Source: Rhabdophis nuchalis
Taxonomy: Eukaryota; Chordata; Lepidosauria; Squamata; Natricidae
Length of the DNA stretch: 64,000 bases
NCBI GenBank assembly: GCA_039707465.1
Contig: CM077647.1
Coordinates: 49,741,110 to 49,805,109 of the forward strand
Direction of reading: 5' to 3'
This document shows positions 46,503-56,829 of this stretch, piece by piece. The notes beneath the pieces were generated by a model. It did not search any database and was not told where the DNA came from. It saw only the letters and a program-made list of their open reading frames with translations. Within the stretch, counting starts at the first letter, position 1. The number at the start of each line of letters is the position of its first letter. A program made the position numbers and the translations under genes.

Positions 46503-46906
46503 CTCTTCTAGATAATCAAGACAAACTGAGTCATTTCCAAAACCTGCTGTCAGAATCAAAATCAAAATTAATCTGAGTGACTTTATTCAGCAGATGTCTT
46601 CAATAATTTTCATCATAATCTTGCAAATGTGCCATTAGGCCCATTCTTAACCAAGAGGGATCAGGTCACTTGAACAGAACCACAGTCTGGCTACCTGTGG
46701 ATACAGTAAAAATGAAGAATCTTTTACATTTTTTATTTTATTTCATGAGGTTAAATTGTTAATATTAAGTTTTTAATCTGTAGTTAATTGGATTCTTTCT
46801 TGTTTTTCTCCAGCAGGACACACTTCTACTATCTGGGGTTCCTTTGAAAATTTTGAACTCTACAGGCACAGTAAATTTACACAAATATGGTCCAATCCAA
46901 GACCAT
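46363..46906. repeat. Inverted repeat, 140-bp arms
   Basis: Bases 46363-46502 and 46767-46906 are near-perfect inverted copies (atggtcttggattggaccat... and its mirror), separated by about 264 bp. The left arm belongs to the 5' end of the CR1/L2 LINE at 44525. The right arm is the same LINE segment in opposite orientation. Confidence 0.9.
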
Positions 46907-47539
46907 TGTCTCCTGTTTTCAAGCAATACCTAGGGCCTTGACTGAATCATGCATCAGAGTCTTAGAAACAACCCAAATTATACATGGGAATTGGAACTCA
47001 GTGTGGGCCCATTAGGGACACGTGATGGTTCAATCAAGGAAGTTCTCCCTGTGGTAGTAAGAGGCCACAGGTAATTCCGAGGCTATTAGAGCGTGAACTG
47101 ACCAGAATTTGCAACATTCTTCAGAACTAGATCATATCACTGTCCCAAGACAAAAACACAAATTTATGTGTGACTTCGGTAATGTAGGCCAGGCCTATGT
47201 TTGCCATGGGCTGGCCTACATCATGAAAGCCTAAGCTGCATTAGACTCATATTCTAGGAAGGCAGATTAAAGTCCCCCAACATAATTCCAAAGCCAAACC
47301 ATTCATAGCATCAAGATCAACTAGGGAAGCTACTGTATTGCAGGAAATATGCCATAGAGGCAATAATTCCTTCCAGTCCCTAAAACTCAAAATTATCAAT
47401 AGACTATCCCAATGAGTTGCCCTTGAAAACCACCAGAGTCTCTTGAAGAACTGTAATGTCTCCATCATTTCTGCATTATGGTTATGGCTGGTATCATATT
47501 ATAGTGATTATTTATTTATGCTAATCAGGTTTAGGTAAT

Positions 47540-47657
47540 TAAGTTGAATTGAATTGAATACTCTATTTGGCCAAGTGTGATTAGACATTCAAGGAATTTG
47601 TCTCCAGTACAGAAACACTCAATGTACATGCAAAGCAACAGAGAGAATAATACTAAG

Positions 47658-47690
<33 letters not shown>
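47540..47690 (-). mobile_element. Retroelement 3' tail with (CAA)n
   Basis: Contains aggaatttgtctccagtac and a (CAA)n tract at 47659-47689. It is a common reversed tail in snake repeats, loosely related to 2830-2985. Confidence 0.5.
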
Positions 47691-47894
47691 AAAAGGGGGA
47701 AAGTAAGTAAGATAATCAGGACATAGTCAGATTTCAGTAGGTGATTTAAATTTACATTTTTGATTCCCACCACCCACTGAAACACAACACAGGAGTCATC
47801 CAAACCCTACAGCACCAAGCTGAAGGCCTATCTACCAGCAAAGATGGGAAAGAAAAAAATTAAAACACATCAAGGAAGCCCTCAGAATGTGCAA

Positions 47895-48662
47895 CTATCC
47901 CAAGTGGGCCTTCATTAAATCTCAAAAGAGACCTTAAGGGAGCTCCTTCATAAGAGAACAATAAATGAAGCAACCTTATCATTCCATACATTGCAGGAAT
48001 ATCAGAAAAGCTCAGGAGAATCTTCAGCTAACATAACATGCGTACACATTTCAAACCCAATAATACATTAAGACAAAAGTTTGTCCACCTCAAAGATAAA
48101 ACACCCAGACGTAAACAGCAATGTGGTATATGCAGTACAATGCAGCAAGCCATGTGCAGATCTGTACATTGGGGAAACAAAACAACCACTTCATAAACGC
48201 ATGTCACAACAGAACAAACACATCAGGACTAGATTCAGCAGTCAATCTGCATTTAAAAGATACAGACCACTCCTTTAATGTAGCACAAAATCTACATTTT
48301 GGATAAGACTGCTGATTTGAAAGAGGGGTCAAAGAAGCCATCTATGTCAAAATTAAACAGCCTTCTCTCAACAGAACGGGCGGGATATGAAGCAATCTCC
48401 AATTACAGTCCTTTTAACAGTTCCAAGAAGGCTCCATGTCAATTTGCACAACTCAGGTGACCCTGATGAGACAGATAATTCTCCAGGTAACCCTAACAAC
48501 TCATTAAAAGAATGCAGATGTCCAGCTGTCTGCAAGGAATATAAATCCTTCTGTTCCCTACCATCCAGTCAGAGCTGAATACATTTCTTGGATGAGAAGT
48601 GAAACATCTTCAAAGAAAAACCAAAACGTCCATTTGCGTCTTGAAAAACACCTTTGGGATAA
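47895..48662 (+). pseudogene. Penelope-like element: GIY-YIG endonuclease remnant and 3' end
   Basis: The plus frame at 48081 reads KHPDVNSNVVYAVQCSKPCA then DLYIGETKQPLHKRMSQ. This is a GIY-YIG domain in which the Tyr of VVYAV, the YIG and the following arginine are visible. The frame then shifts (48121 frame: SGLDSAVNLHLKDTDHSF) and continues as VKEAIYVKIKQPSLNRTG-like codons near 48330, with a stop. A 3' end with ttcttggatgagaagtgaaa and cacctttgggata follows. The GIY-YIG endonuclease makes the target nick in EN+ Penelope elements. The RT part is missing or unrecognisable upstream. The element is inactive. Confidence 0.85.
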
Positions 48663-48798
48663 AGTTGAATTCTAAGTACAAGTACCAGGAAATAAGTCCC
48701 ATTGGAATCCATAAGACGAGAGTAGAAATGCTCTTACAATTGATCAAAATTGGAAGATACAACAAAGAATAAAAATGAAGATATGTCATAGTGGCACA

Positions 48799-49030
48799 AT
48801 GAGCCTCGGTGGCGCAGTGGTTAGAGTGCAGTACTGCAGGCCACTTCTGCTGACTGCCTACAATTTGGCAGTTCAAATCCCACCAGGCTCAAGGTGGATT
48901 CAGCCTTCCATCCTTCCAGGGTCGGTAAAATGAAGACCCAGATTGTTGGGGGCAACATGCTGATTCTGGAAACTACTTAGAGAGGGCTGTAAAACAGCAG
49001 TAAAATCTAAGTGCTATTGCTAATGCTATA
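48799..49030 (+). mobile_element. tRNA-derived SINE
   Basis: Head gcctcggtggcgcagtggtt (A box), B-box region agttcaaatcccaccaggct, body cttccatccttccagggtcg and ggtaaaatgaagacccagat, 3' end gagagggctgtaaaacagca and taagtgctattgctaatgct. A well-known squamate SINE layout. The 3' end resembles CR1/L2-like LINE tails. Confidence 0.9.
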
Positions 49031-49039
49031 GTATAAACT

Positions 49040-50220
49040 TGCACGTTTTTAGCCAGAGATGGGTTACTTATTTTCCATTCTAGGACAGTCTTAAAATATC
49101 AGAGTACAACTAGTGTATATCAAATCCTGGCCTTCTCTTTCAAAATTGTATGAAGCATTTAAAAAACAATGAAAATAATAGCAATATGTTTTTCTAAAAT
49201 AGATTGCTATATTTCAGGGAACTTCTATACAAGTTTTGCATCAGTTTTCTGCACCAGCAATGCTATATGATTGTATGATGGTGAATATTTTGAGAGTTGG
49301 TTACTTTTTTGTGGATTTGTCTGTTTTTTTACAAACCAGAGGATAGCTGTTTATCATGGAACATTGCTGTCTGCTAATTTGGGACAACCTGTTCTCTCAT
49401 TAGTGGCAATTCTTATCTTTGGCTCCTAGAGTCAAGATAGCCATTCCCTAGTTCCTCTCTCAGTATTTTTAGAAGCTATCTCTTCCTCCTCCCTTCCTAT
49501 CAATGCAGCAATATGCAACCAAAGTGATAGTTATTGGAGAAAGTATTTGGTCACAAATTTGCTCACGTTTTCATTTTTTTTTTTAAAAAAAGTTTTTGTG
49601 CAGAAAGATTTGTGTCACTGCAGCCAGAAAACTTTGTTTGTGGCAACCTCTTAAAAGTTTTTGCAAATGATCAAACGAATACCATGTTAAACTATACAGT
49701 GTCTGCATATACAGAGATTGCAGGACAACATATTTAGAGGGAAATAGAATGGGGGAAAGGTGATGTAAATTTACAATGGAAAAGGCAGCTATATTCAGCT
49801 AACAGCGAAGACTTTTCTATAGGTAGTAGAATGAATGGCCAACATGCCACAGCATATTGTATGGAATAGGGGGGCTTTAAAAAGAGTTTAAAATTGTCAA
49901 ATGAGCCTCATATTAATTTATCAATTAATTCTTGGTGCTTGATTTTTAAAACTGAAAGTAAGGAGCTTGTCCTTAGAGAGCTGAAGAAGCCCTGCCTCTA
50001 ATCTAAATATTTGAAAAGTTAATAGCCATTAAAATAGTTCCAGATTTAACTGTATTATATTTTTCCCATGCAAATAGAAATGAAATGAAAATGGTAGTAA
50101 GCAAGAACCCATAATGGCTTAAGGGTAAAAGTATGAAAGCCCCTGGAAGTAAATCAACAGTCACTCGCTAACCTAGGCAGTGATTTTTCTTCACTATAAT
50201 CTTCCTCATATTGTATTTTT
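49040..50220. other. Anonymous AT-rich sequence
   Basis: No gene or repeat recognised. Confidence 0.4.
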
Positions 50221-50229
50221 TTTTTAAAG

Positions 50230-50641
50230 GGAGTAGCAGAGCAGGGAGAACACAGTTCTAAGTGAATATATAGGGAGAATAGAATATACATATATTGAAT
50301 GAAATGCTTGCCATAACTCCCAATTTAAAATATCAAGATATACTGTAATGAAAAAGGCATGATAATCATTAATTAGTAGAGTTAGCCAGAGCCTTAGCTG
50401 TAGCTAGCTCTACTAATAGCCCAAGCTATTTCTGATGAGGACATCAGTTAAGAATTCATTCAAATGTGAGTCATTCTCCTCTGGAAACGTCTCCTGACAA
50501 GATCTCCACCAGCGAGGGGGCAATCCAGAACCATATTTTGCAGCCAGCCAGCCAGCCAGCCAGCTAAGCTACGAGTGTGGCCCTGAATAAGGAAGATTAA
50601 AGAATCCTTCGTTGTAAGGACAGATTTGATATCTTCTCACC
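50230..50641 (+). promoter_or_regulatory. Possible 5' UTR exon of the integrase-domain gene
   Basis: A polypyrimidine run and AG (ttttttttttaaag) at 50217-50229 could be a splice acceptor for an exon running into the coding frame at 50642. It includes a short (AGCC)n repeat at 50552-50572. No TATA box or CpG island is seen, so if the gene is expressed an upstream first exon may exist. Inference only. Confidence 0.3.
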
Positions 50642-50893
50642 ATGGCTTCTCAGTACAGCGATCCAGAAGAAGCCGAGATTGATTTCCCACTGCATCCATA
50701 CAAGGTTGGAGATTTGGTTGTTCTGAAATGGCCGGATGATTCCTCTCAGCACAGATGGAATGGTCCTTTCAAAGTGAATTCGATCACCTTCTCATCCCTG
50801 AAGATGGATGGAGTGGAGAACTGGGTCCACCACACCAAAGTGAGGCGATACGTTCCACCCCCTGAGGAAGAGGAGAAAAAGAAGTCGGAGTGA
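50642..50893 (+). CDS. Stand-alone retroviral integrase C-terminal domain protein, candidate domesticated gene
   Basis: An 83-residue protein with an intact frame and a strong Kozak start (caccatgg). An in-frame stop lies 5 codons upstream, so it is not the tail of a longer pol frame. Residues 18-70 (HPYKVGDLVVLKWP ... HRWNGPFKVNSIT ... LKMDGVENWVHHTKVRRY) match the fold pattern of the SH3-like C-terminal domain of gammaretrovirus-type integrases, the part that binds DNA and host factors. The zinc-binding and DDE catalytic domains are absent, so it cannot integrate DNA. It has an acidic N-terminal tail (DPEEAEID) and a highly charged C-terminal tail (EEEEKKKSE). I see at least 7 CpGs in the frame, more than nearby DNA. 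No LTR, gag or env was found nearby. Alternatives are the last exon of a larger gene or a young ERV fragment that has not yet decayed. Confidence 0.7.
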   Translation: MASQYSDPEEAEIDFPLHPYKVGDLVVLKWPDDSSQHRWNGPFKVNSITFSSLKMDGVENWVHHTKVRRYVPPPEEEEKKKSE

Positions 50894-51095
50894 TGAAGTG
50901 TCAAACTTCTATATCAAGTTTTGATCAGTCATTTTCCTTCTTTCTTTGACTATTACAGAAAAGGCTAATGTGAGAAACAGTTCGTGTGCTCCCAAAAATA
51001 CATTTGTTGCTGCAGTAATGAACAAATGGATTGGCTTTAAAAACAAAGAATTCAACTTTCCTCTATTAATTCAATAACATTTGTTTGCTATAACA

Positions 51096-51101
51096 AATAA
51101 A
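51096..51101 (+). terminator. Polyadenylation signal AATAAA
   Basis: AATAAA about 200 bp after the stop of the integrase-domain frame. It is followed about 20-40 bp later by a GT/T-rich stretch (tgttgcttgttttgttttgg), a normal downstream element. No A-tail is encoded, arguing against a processed retrocopy. Confidence 0.55.
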
Positions 51102-51129
51102 TGGTACTACTTCACAATGTTGCTTGTTT

Positions 51130-53200
51130 TGTTTTGGTATTGTATATTGTGCACCAGTAACTAAGCTCCTGTGGTTTGCAAATCATAGTTTAAATATAAT
51201 CTGAATTCAGCCACTTGTTTATTTAACAAACTATAGTTAAGCAAAGTATAGCTGTGCAGAGTGTAAACCAATTAGTACTCCATGTTCTGTAGCAATATTA
51301 TTGTTTCTTGAATTATTAATGTTTTCTCAGTAGGGTGTTGTGAATTTCTCACCCTCTCTTCCTTGTTTATAGGACTACAATTTCTGCAAATAATGGTTTC
51401 TTTATATGTTCTGAGGTATTTAACATGTTTCATGCAATGCACATTGAAACTAACTTCGTAGCAGATCTATTTTTATGGCAAGGCTCAAAAGATTACTTTT
51501 CTGGTTGAACTGGTTCTTTTAAAAACGCATCCTGAAATTGTACATTTAATGCCAAGGTTTTACAGAAAATTTGCTCCCACATGCATATAATTACAACTAC
51601 AAAATTCTTTAATTCTACTAACATATTAATATTAATGCAACTTACTCAATGGTATATTTGTGTTTTCAATTTTTTCAAACAACTTTTATTCCTGTATGAT
51701 AAGTTGCTCATCCTGAAACTTCAGAACCACATATAATACCCAAAATTATGTGTGTGGCTCTATGTGATGTTACACAATTGTAATTTTTAATGTGACAGTG
51801 AGGGAAATTGTTTAGTACAGGAATAAGTAATCATTGCAACTCCATTAGATTTTAATGTAAATGAAATATTATCAATTTTGGTTTTGTGCAATGTTTAACA
51901 ATTAAAATAGGTTTAATTATTTTTTATAATGCAATAACTGGATCTATGTGTAGCCCTTTTGAAAGTGCTTATCAAATATTTATACTGAGAAGACTGATAT
52001 ATTATCTTGTTTATGTTATAATCACATAATGTATCCTTTGTGTGATATCAGAATGTTGAGCCAGAATAGATATAACTTAACCAAGGTCCATCTAATTAAT
52101 TTTCCAAACAATTTGGACTCACTGTGGTTAGGCTTGGTTTTTATCTGAATAAAGTGATAAAACAAAGAACAAAAGAGAACAAAAATAATGTTTGGTTTTG
52201 GGCATTGAAAAAAAACTTGAAACTTATCAGTCAAATGGGATTACCTCATAATCTGTGTAAAAACAAATACAGGTTTAGGCACACTATTTTGAAGTCCACA
52301 TTAAACTCCTATTTACCACTGTTAACCACAGGTGAAAGAAGCATGTAATGTGCAGTAGCTACAACATTTGACTAGGACTAGAGAGGCCATGCACCCCCTG
52401 CTGTGGAAATATACTGGGTGATTTGGAGTTAATTTTTCTCAACCCAACCTCAGAAGTTTGCTGGGAATTAAAAGATGTGGAAATGAATATTGTGTATGCT
52501 GCCTTGATCTGAAAAACTATAAATACAATAATATTCAAAGGACCAGTGTATTTTTCAACCATTAGCATGGAAAAGTGGCCAGACAGGAGGAGCAAATGGG
52601 GAGAAGATTGTTCGGTTATTCAAGGAAGAACCACAGAATCCAAGTCTTCCTAAAGCGATTTTTTCTTTCCCTGAGTATTGCAACAGCAAAGGTACAGCTA
52701 TCCTTAACCATGGGAAAAAATAAATCTAGAAAAAGGGCTACTCCTGTGTGATAATTACAGATTCTTTCTTATGACTGTAATTTCCCAAATTAAAATAACT
52801 GTGATTAAGATCACGAAAATAGTAATGATGGATCCATCTTGATGGCTTCTTCAGGGCAGGACCCACTTGAAAAAAAATGCAAAGGAGCTCCCTCAGGCAC
52901 ACATGTATAAACAATTAACTAATGGCCTTCAGGTTTATTTTTCCAGGAACAACAAATTACTCAGGATGTTTATACCACATGTCACCATGAACTGACCTTG
53001 CTATATATATGGAAATTACATTTTCTTCGTTACTGCGGCTAATAGCGGTTGATGAAATAAATACTTTGTATTATTTCTTTTTTTCACAAGTCACAGTAAT
53101 TGTCACTATATTTAATTACACAATTCCCCACTACTATGAAGCTATATGAATAGAAAAACATGGATTATGAATGAAGGGATAATTATCTTTTTCTGTTTCT
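51130..53200. other. Anonymous AT-rich sequence
   Basis: No gene, RNA or clear repeat recognised. There is no LTR-like structure that would pair with the upstream flank of the integrase-domain gene. Confidence 0.4.
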
Positions 53201-53204
53201 CTGA

Positions 53205-53345
53205 GGGAGAATAAGAATGAACATACCCTGGAAGTCTTTAAAAAGATGTTAGATAGCCATTTGTCTGAAATGGTATAAGGCTCCTGCCCACGCAGGGGGT
53301 TGGACTAGAAGACCTACAAGGTCCCTTCCAACTCTGCTATTGTAT
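53205..53345 (+). mobile_element. CR1-type LINE 3' UTR fragment
   Basis: Reads ctggaagtctttaaaaagat, gcagggggttggactagaag and aaggtcccttccaactctgc, the plus-orientation counterpart of the CR1 ends at 20290, 29935 and 63155. Confidence 0.85.
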
Positions 53346-53349
53346 AAGC

Positions 53350-53905
53350 TAAATAGTGAAGTTAGTCCTGGAGTTTAATTTAGGTTCTTACACAAATTCA
53401 GAAGTAATGAACAAATGATAAACAAGACAGCACGTCTAATATTCATATTTATGGCTAATGTCATGCATCTGTGGTAGTTTATTTGTATAGCCATGCACCT
53501 TAGAAGACGTATATCTGTTGCTTTAAAAAAAATGTTCTTGCCAATGCAATTTGAAAATACTGGTTTTTCAAATATTTTATTGTCATAAAATTATAATTCA
53601 AATTAATTTCAGCTTCCTACATGTGTACTTTAACAATAATCTTGGTAAAGAAGGCTATTTGTATTGATGTTTGCTGCATTCTTGCATGATTATATCTATG
53701 TCATCCGCTTTCATTTTTATGTATGTTTAGTATTTTCTCTATTTTTCTTGCTCTCCTTCAATATCTTCATCTTCGGTACATGTTAGTGAATTTCTTCCAT
53801 CCAAAGGGCTTTGTTTGACTTCCACAGCCTTCTTCCTTTTCATTTCCCTTTCCCCTTTTTCCTTCCCTTCCCTTTCTTTCCTTATGTTTTTAGCTTTCCC
53901 ATATC
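53350..53905. other. Anonymous sequence
   Basis: Pyrimidine-rich ttcccttccc run near 53835-53885. No gene recognised. Confidence 0.4.
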
Positions 53906-53918
53906 CCATCCTTTACAC

Positions 53919-54053
53919 CAGGGGTCTCCAACCTTTGCAACTTTAAGTCTGAAGGACTTCAGCTCCCAGACTTCTCCAGCCAGCAAAGCTGGCTGGAGAA
54001 CTCTGGGAGCTGAAGTCCTTCAGACTTAAAGTTGCAAAGATTGGAGACCCCTG
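53919..54053. mobile_element. Palindromic hAT-type MITE
   Basis: A 135-bp near-perfect hairpin with ends caggggtctccaacctttgc and its mirror, loop at ccagcaaagctgg. Flanks ctttacac (53911-53918 and 54054-54061) are identical. Same subfamily as 29211-29292. Confidence 0.95.
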
Positions 54054-54069
54054 CTTTACACCCTAATCT

Positions 54070-54785
54070 TTGAATATACACTTACATACAGTGTGGATGA
54101 ATCGGCTTTTATAGTGTAACTACTCTGCTATATATACTGGATATTGATTTTACTCTGTATGTGTGCAATCCAAAAATCAATATTTCAGTAGACTGAACAG
54201 AATGTGTGCCAGTGTAATGGAGCTCTGCCTTCTAATGCTATAATATGCAGAGTCCTCATTCAAAGATTGAGGTCAGTCACTAAATGGAAATGTATTTTCT
54301 TATTTTGTCTATTTCCTAGAGAGTATAAAGATGAACATATCAGCTTAAAGTTGTGTTCTACAAAATATATCACAGAGTTCAAATTACAGAGCACAAAGAC
54401 ATATTTTTCAATACACTATGGATTTTTAAAAAGAAATTTTCATTGCATTTAAATAATAGCTCTCTTCCTTCATGTCATATGTTTAATTTGCTCTGTTGAA
54501 TTATTGAAAGACATGGCAGAAATGCACAGGCAAATTCCATAATTTGACCATTGAAGTACAATTTCATGGCTATATAGTTAGAAGTAATTTTGGTTGAGTG
54601 CCAGGACTGGGATTTATGCCAAGAAAATGGTATGTTAAATTGCAACCTAGATTTAAGTATTTTAAATAAAATTGACCCCAAATTACAGATCAATCCTATG
54701 TGTGTGTAGCCTGGTGGGAGTTTTGTTGATACTCCTAGAGACTGCAACCTATAGCACATGACTTAGAAAGAAAACCTATGTGCAT
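54070..54785. other. Anonymous AT-rich sequence
   Basis: No gene or repeat recognised. Confidence 0.4.
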
Positions 54786-54809
54786 TTACCCAGAAGAAAG
54801 CCCATTAAA

Positions 54810-54900
54810 CTGAAGTAAACGGTCCAGTACTTTCTGAGATTAGTGGCTTTGCACAAACTATTTTACATTTTTATTTATATAGACTAGCAGTACCCAGCCA
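54810..54900 (+). repeat. Dispersed repeat flank, left copy
   Basis: aacggtccagtactttctga, ggctttgcacaaactatttt and tatttatatagac match the segment at 56720-56800 that follows the minisatellite. Family not identified. Confidence 0.7.
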
Positions 54901-54955
54901 CTTGTTGCTATGGCCCGGTCAGGTTAAATGGCCAACCAAACTGTGTACATACAAC

Positions 54956-56062
54956 CACCATATAACCCCCAACATACCTACCTACTATATTTCTCCCTTT
55001 CTCTCTATCCCTCTACATACCTACATACCTACATACCTACATACCTACCTACTGTATTTCTCCCTCTCTCTCTAGCCACCTACCTACCTACCCACCTACC
55101 TACCTACCTACCTACCGTATTTCTCCTTCTCTCTCTTTATCCCTCTACCTACCTACCTACCTACCTACCTACCTACCTACCTACCTACCTAACTACCTAC
55201 TGTTTTTCTCCCTCTCGCTCTCTATCCCTCTACCTACCTACCTACCTACCCAACTACCATATTTCGCCCTCTCTCTCTATCCCTCTACCTACCTACCTAC
55301 CTACCTACCTACCTACCGTATATTTCCCTCTCTCTATCCCTCTACCTACCTACCTACTGTATACTTCTCTCTATCCCTGTACCTACCTACCTACCTACCT
55401 ACTATATTTCTCGTTCTCTCTATCCCTGTACCTACCTACCTATTGTATTTCCCCCTCTCTCTATCCCTCTACCTACCTACTGTATTTCTCCCTCTCGCTT
55501 TCTATCCCACTACCTAACTACCTACATAACTACCATATTTCTCCCCCTCTCTCTATCCCTCTACATACCTACCTACTATATTTCTCCCTCTCGCTCTCTA
55601 TCCCTCTACCTACCCACCTACCATATTTCTCCCTCTCTCTCTCTATCCCTCTACCTACCTACCTACCTACCTACCTACCTACCTACCTACCGTATTTCTC
55701 CCTCTCGCTCTCCATCCCTCTACCTACCTACCTACCGTATTTCTCCCTCTCTCTCTATCCACCTACCTACCTACCTACCTACTGTATATCTCCCTCTCTC
55801 TATCCCTCTACCTACCTACCTACCTACCTACTGAATTTTTCCCCTCTCTCTCTATCCCTCTACCTACCTATCTACCTACCTACTGTATTCTTCCCTCTCT
55901 CCCTCTACCTACCTATCTATCTATGTATTGTATTTCTCTCTATATACCTGTACCTATCTACCTACCTACCTACCTGCTGTATTCATTCCTCTCATCTATC
56001 CCTGTACCTACCTACCTACTGTATTTCTTCCTCTCTTTGAATTCTTCTACCTACCTACCTAT
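54956..56062. repeat. CTAC-rich composite minisatellite
   Basis: Runs of (CTAC)n alternate about twenty times with a unit of about 30 bp reading tatttctccctctctctcta plus tccctcta. Array length is about 1.1 kb with varying CTAC counts. A four-base repeat reads LPTY in every plus frame without stops, which explains the 370-codon frame across it. That frame is not a gene. Confidence 0.95.
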
Positions 56063-56089
56063 CCCTCCCCAGACCACCTCCCCCACAGT

Positions 56090-56470
56090 CAACCTCCTCC
56101 AGGGCCCCCTCCCTCCCTCTCTGCCTCCCTTGAGGCCAAGGGCAGCAGCCACCTGGTGGCTTCGTGGGACGCCGTGTCTGGCTTCTCCTGGGGGTGGAGG
56201 GGAGGTTTCCACCTCCGTGCCTCCTTGCTGATGTTGCTGCTGTGGCTACCACTCCTGGCGCTTTGCCGCCTCCCCACAGTTGGCCTGCCCCTCTCTCCCT
56301 CCCTTCCTTGGGGCCGGCGGCGGCAGCCACCTTGTGGCTTTGCGGGGCACCATGTCTGGTTTCTCCTGGGGGTGGGGGGAGGTTTCCACCTCCTTGCTGA
56401 TGTTGTCGTGATGCCTGCCACTCCTGGTGCTTCTGCCACCGCCGCCACTGCAATGGCCTCGCCCTCCGCC
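56090..56470. repeat. GC-rich tandem repeat, about 178-bp unit
   Basis: Two full units (about 56104 and 56282) share cagcagccacctggtggctt-like, ttctcctgggggtgg and ggtttccacctcc motifs at an offset of 178 bp. The start of a third (gccaccgccgccactg) follows. Long plus and minus frames are GC-rich artefacts. Confidence 0.8.
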
Positions 56471-56569
56471 TCCTGCTGGCCCTCCAAGCTCTTCGTGGTG
56501 GCAGCATGTGCAGATTCCCGTGTTGCCCTTGGCAACGCACCGCCTCAAGGCTGTTCACTGATGCATCAG

Positions 56570-56810
56570 CTGAGTGGGAGGAGTTACAGGAAGGTGAAAA
56601 CCTCACAAGTGGGTACATTTTACGTTTGTGTACCGTGCACATGGCACACGTGTGCTAGCCACAAAAAAGGTATGTATGATATCATCGGAAGTCCTTGGGA
56701 ACATTGTATGAAAATTTGGTGTCAATCGGTCCAGTAGTTTCTGAGATTACCGGCTTTGCACAAACTATTTTACATTTGTACAGTATTTATATATAGGTTG
56801 GAGCAAACCT
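56570..56810 (+). repeat. Dispersed repeat flank, right copy
   Basis: Contains gtgtcaatcggtccagtagt and ctttgcacaaactattttac, matching 54810-54900. Together the two copies bracket the minisatellite and GC-rich repeat, which may be internal parts of one element. Confidence 0.65.
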
Positions 56811-56829
56811 AGAAGGAACATAGTTATCT

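Noticed and set aside
48460..48480. CTGATGAG in the Penelope 3' region as a possible hammerhead
   Set aside because: No GAAA at stem II distance and no pairing stems; chance match.
40720..49030. tRNA genes
   Set aside because: The tRNA-like A/B boxes at 40.7, 42.1, 44.2 and 48.8 kb are SINE heads. They lack a full cloverleaf and are followed by SINE bodies.
50425..50450. CTGATGAGGACATCAG near the integrase-domain gene as a possible hammerhead
   Set aside because: It is a short palindrome without the GAAA core or stem III; not a ribozyme.
49500..52000. LTR pair or remaining gag/pol/env around the integrase-domain frame
   Set aside because: I looked for terminal TG...CA repeats, a primer-binding site, and RT or envelope frames on both sides and saw none. 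A sensitive search could still find decayed pieces.
54928..56040. 370-codon plus-strand reading frame rich in LPTY and SLSIPL
   Set aside because: It is the translation of a CTAC/ctctctccct tandem array, which has no stop codon in any plus frame. No domain or codon-use support.
55928..56737. Overlapping 195- and 269-codon frames near 56 kb
   Set aside because: They run through minisatellite and a GC-rich 178-bp tandem repeat in both strands. No conserved motif.
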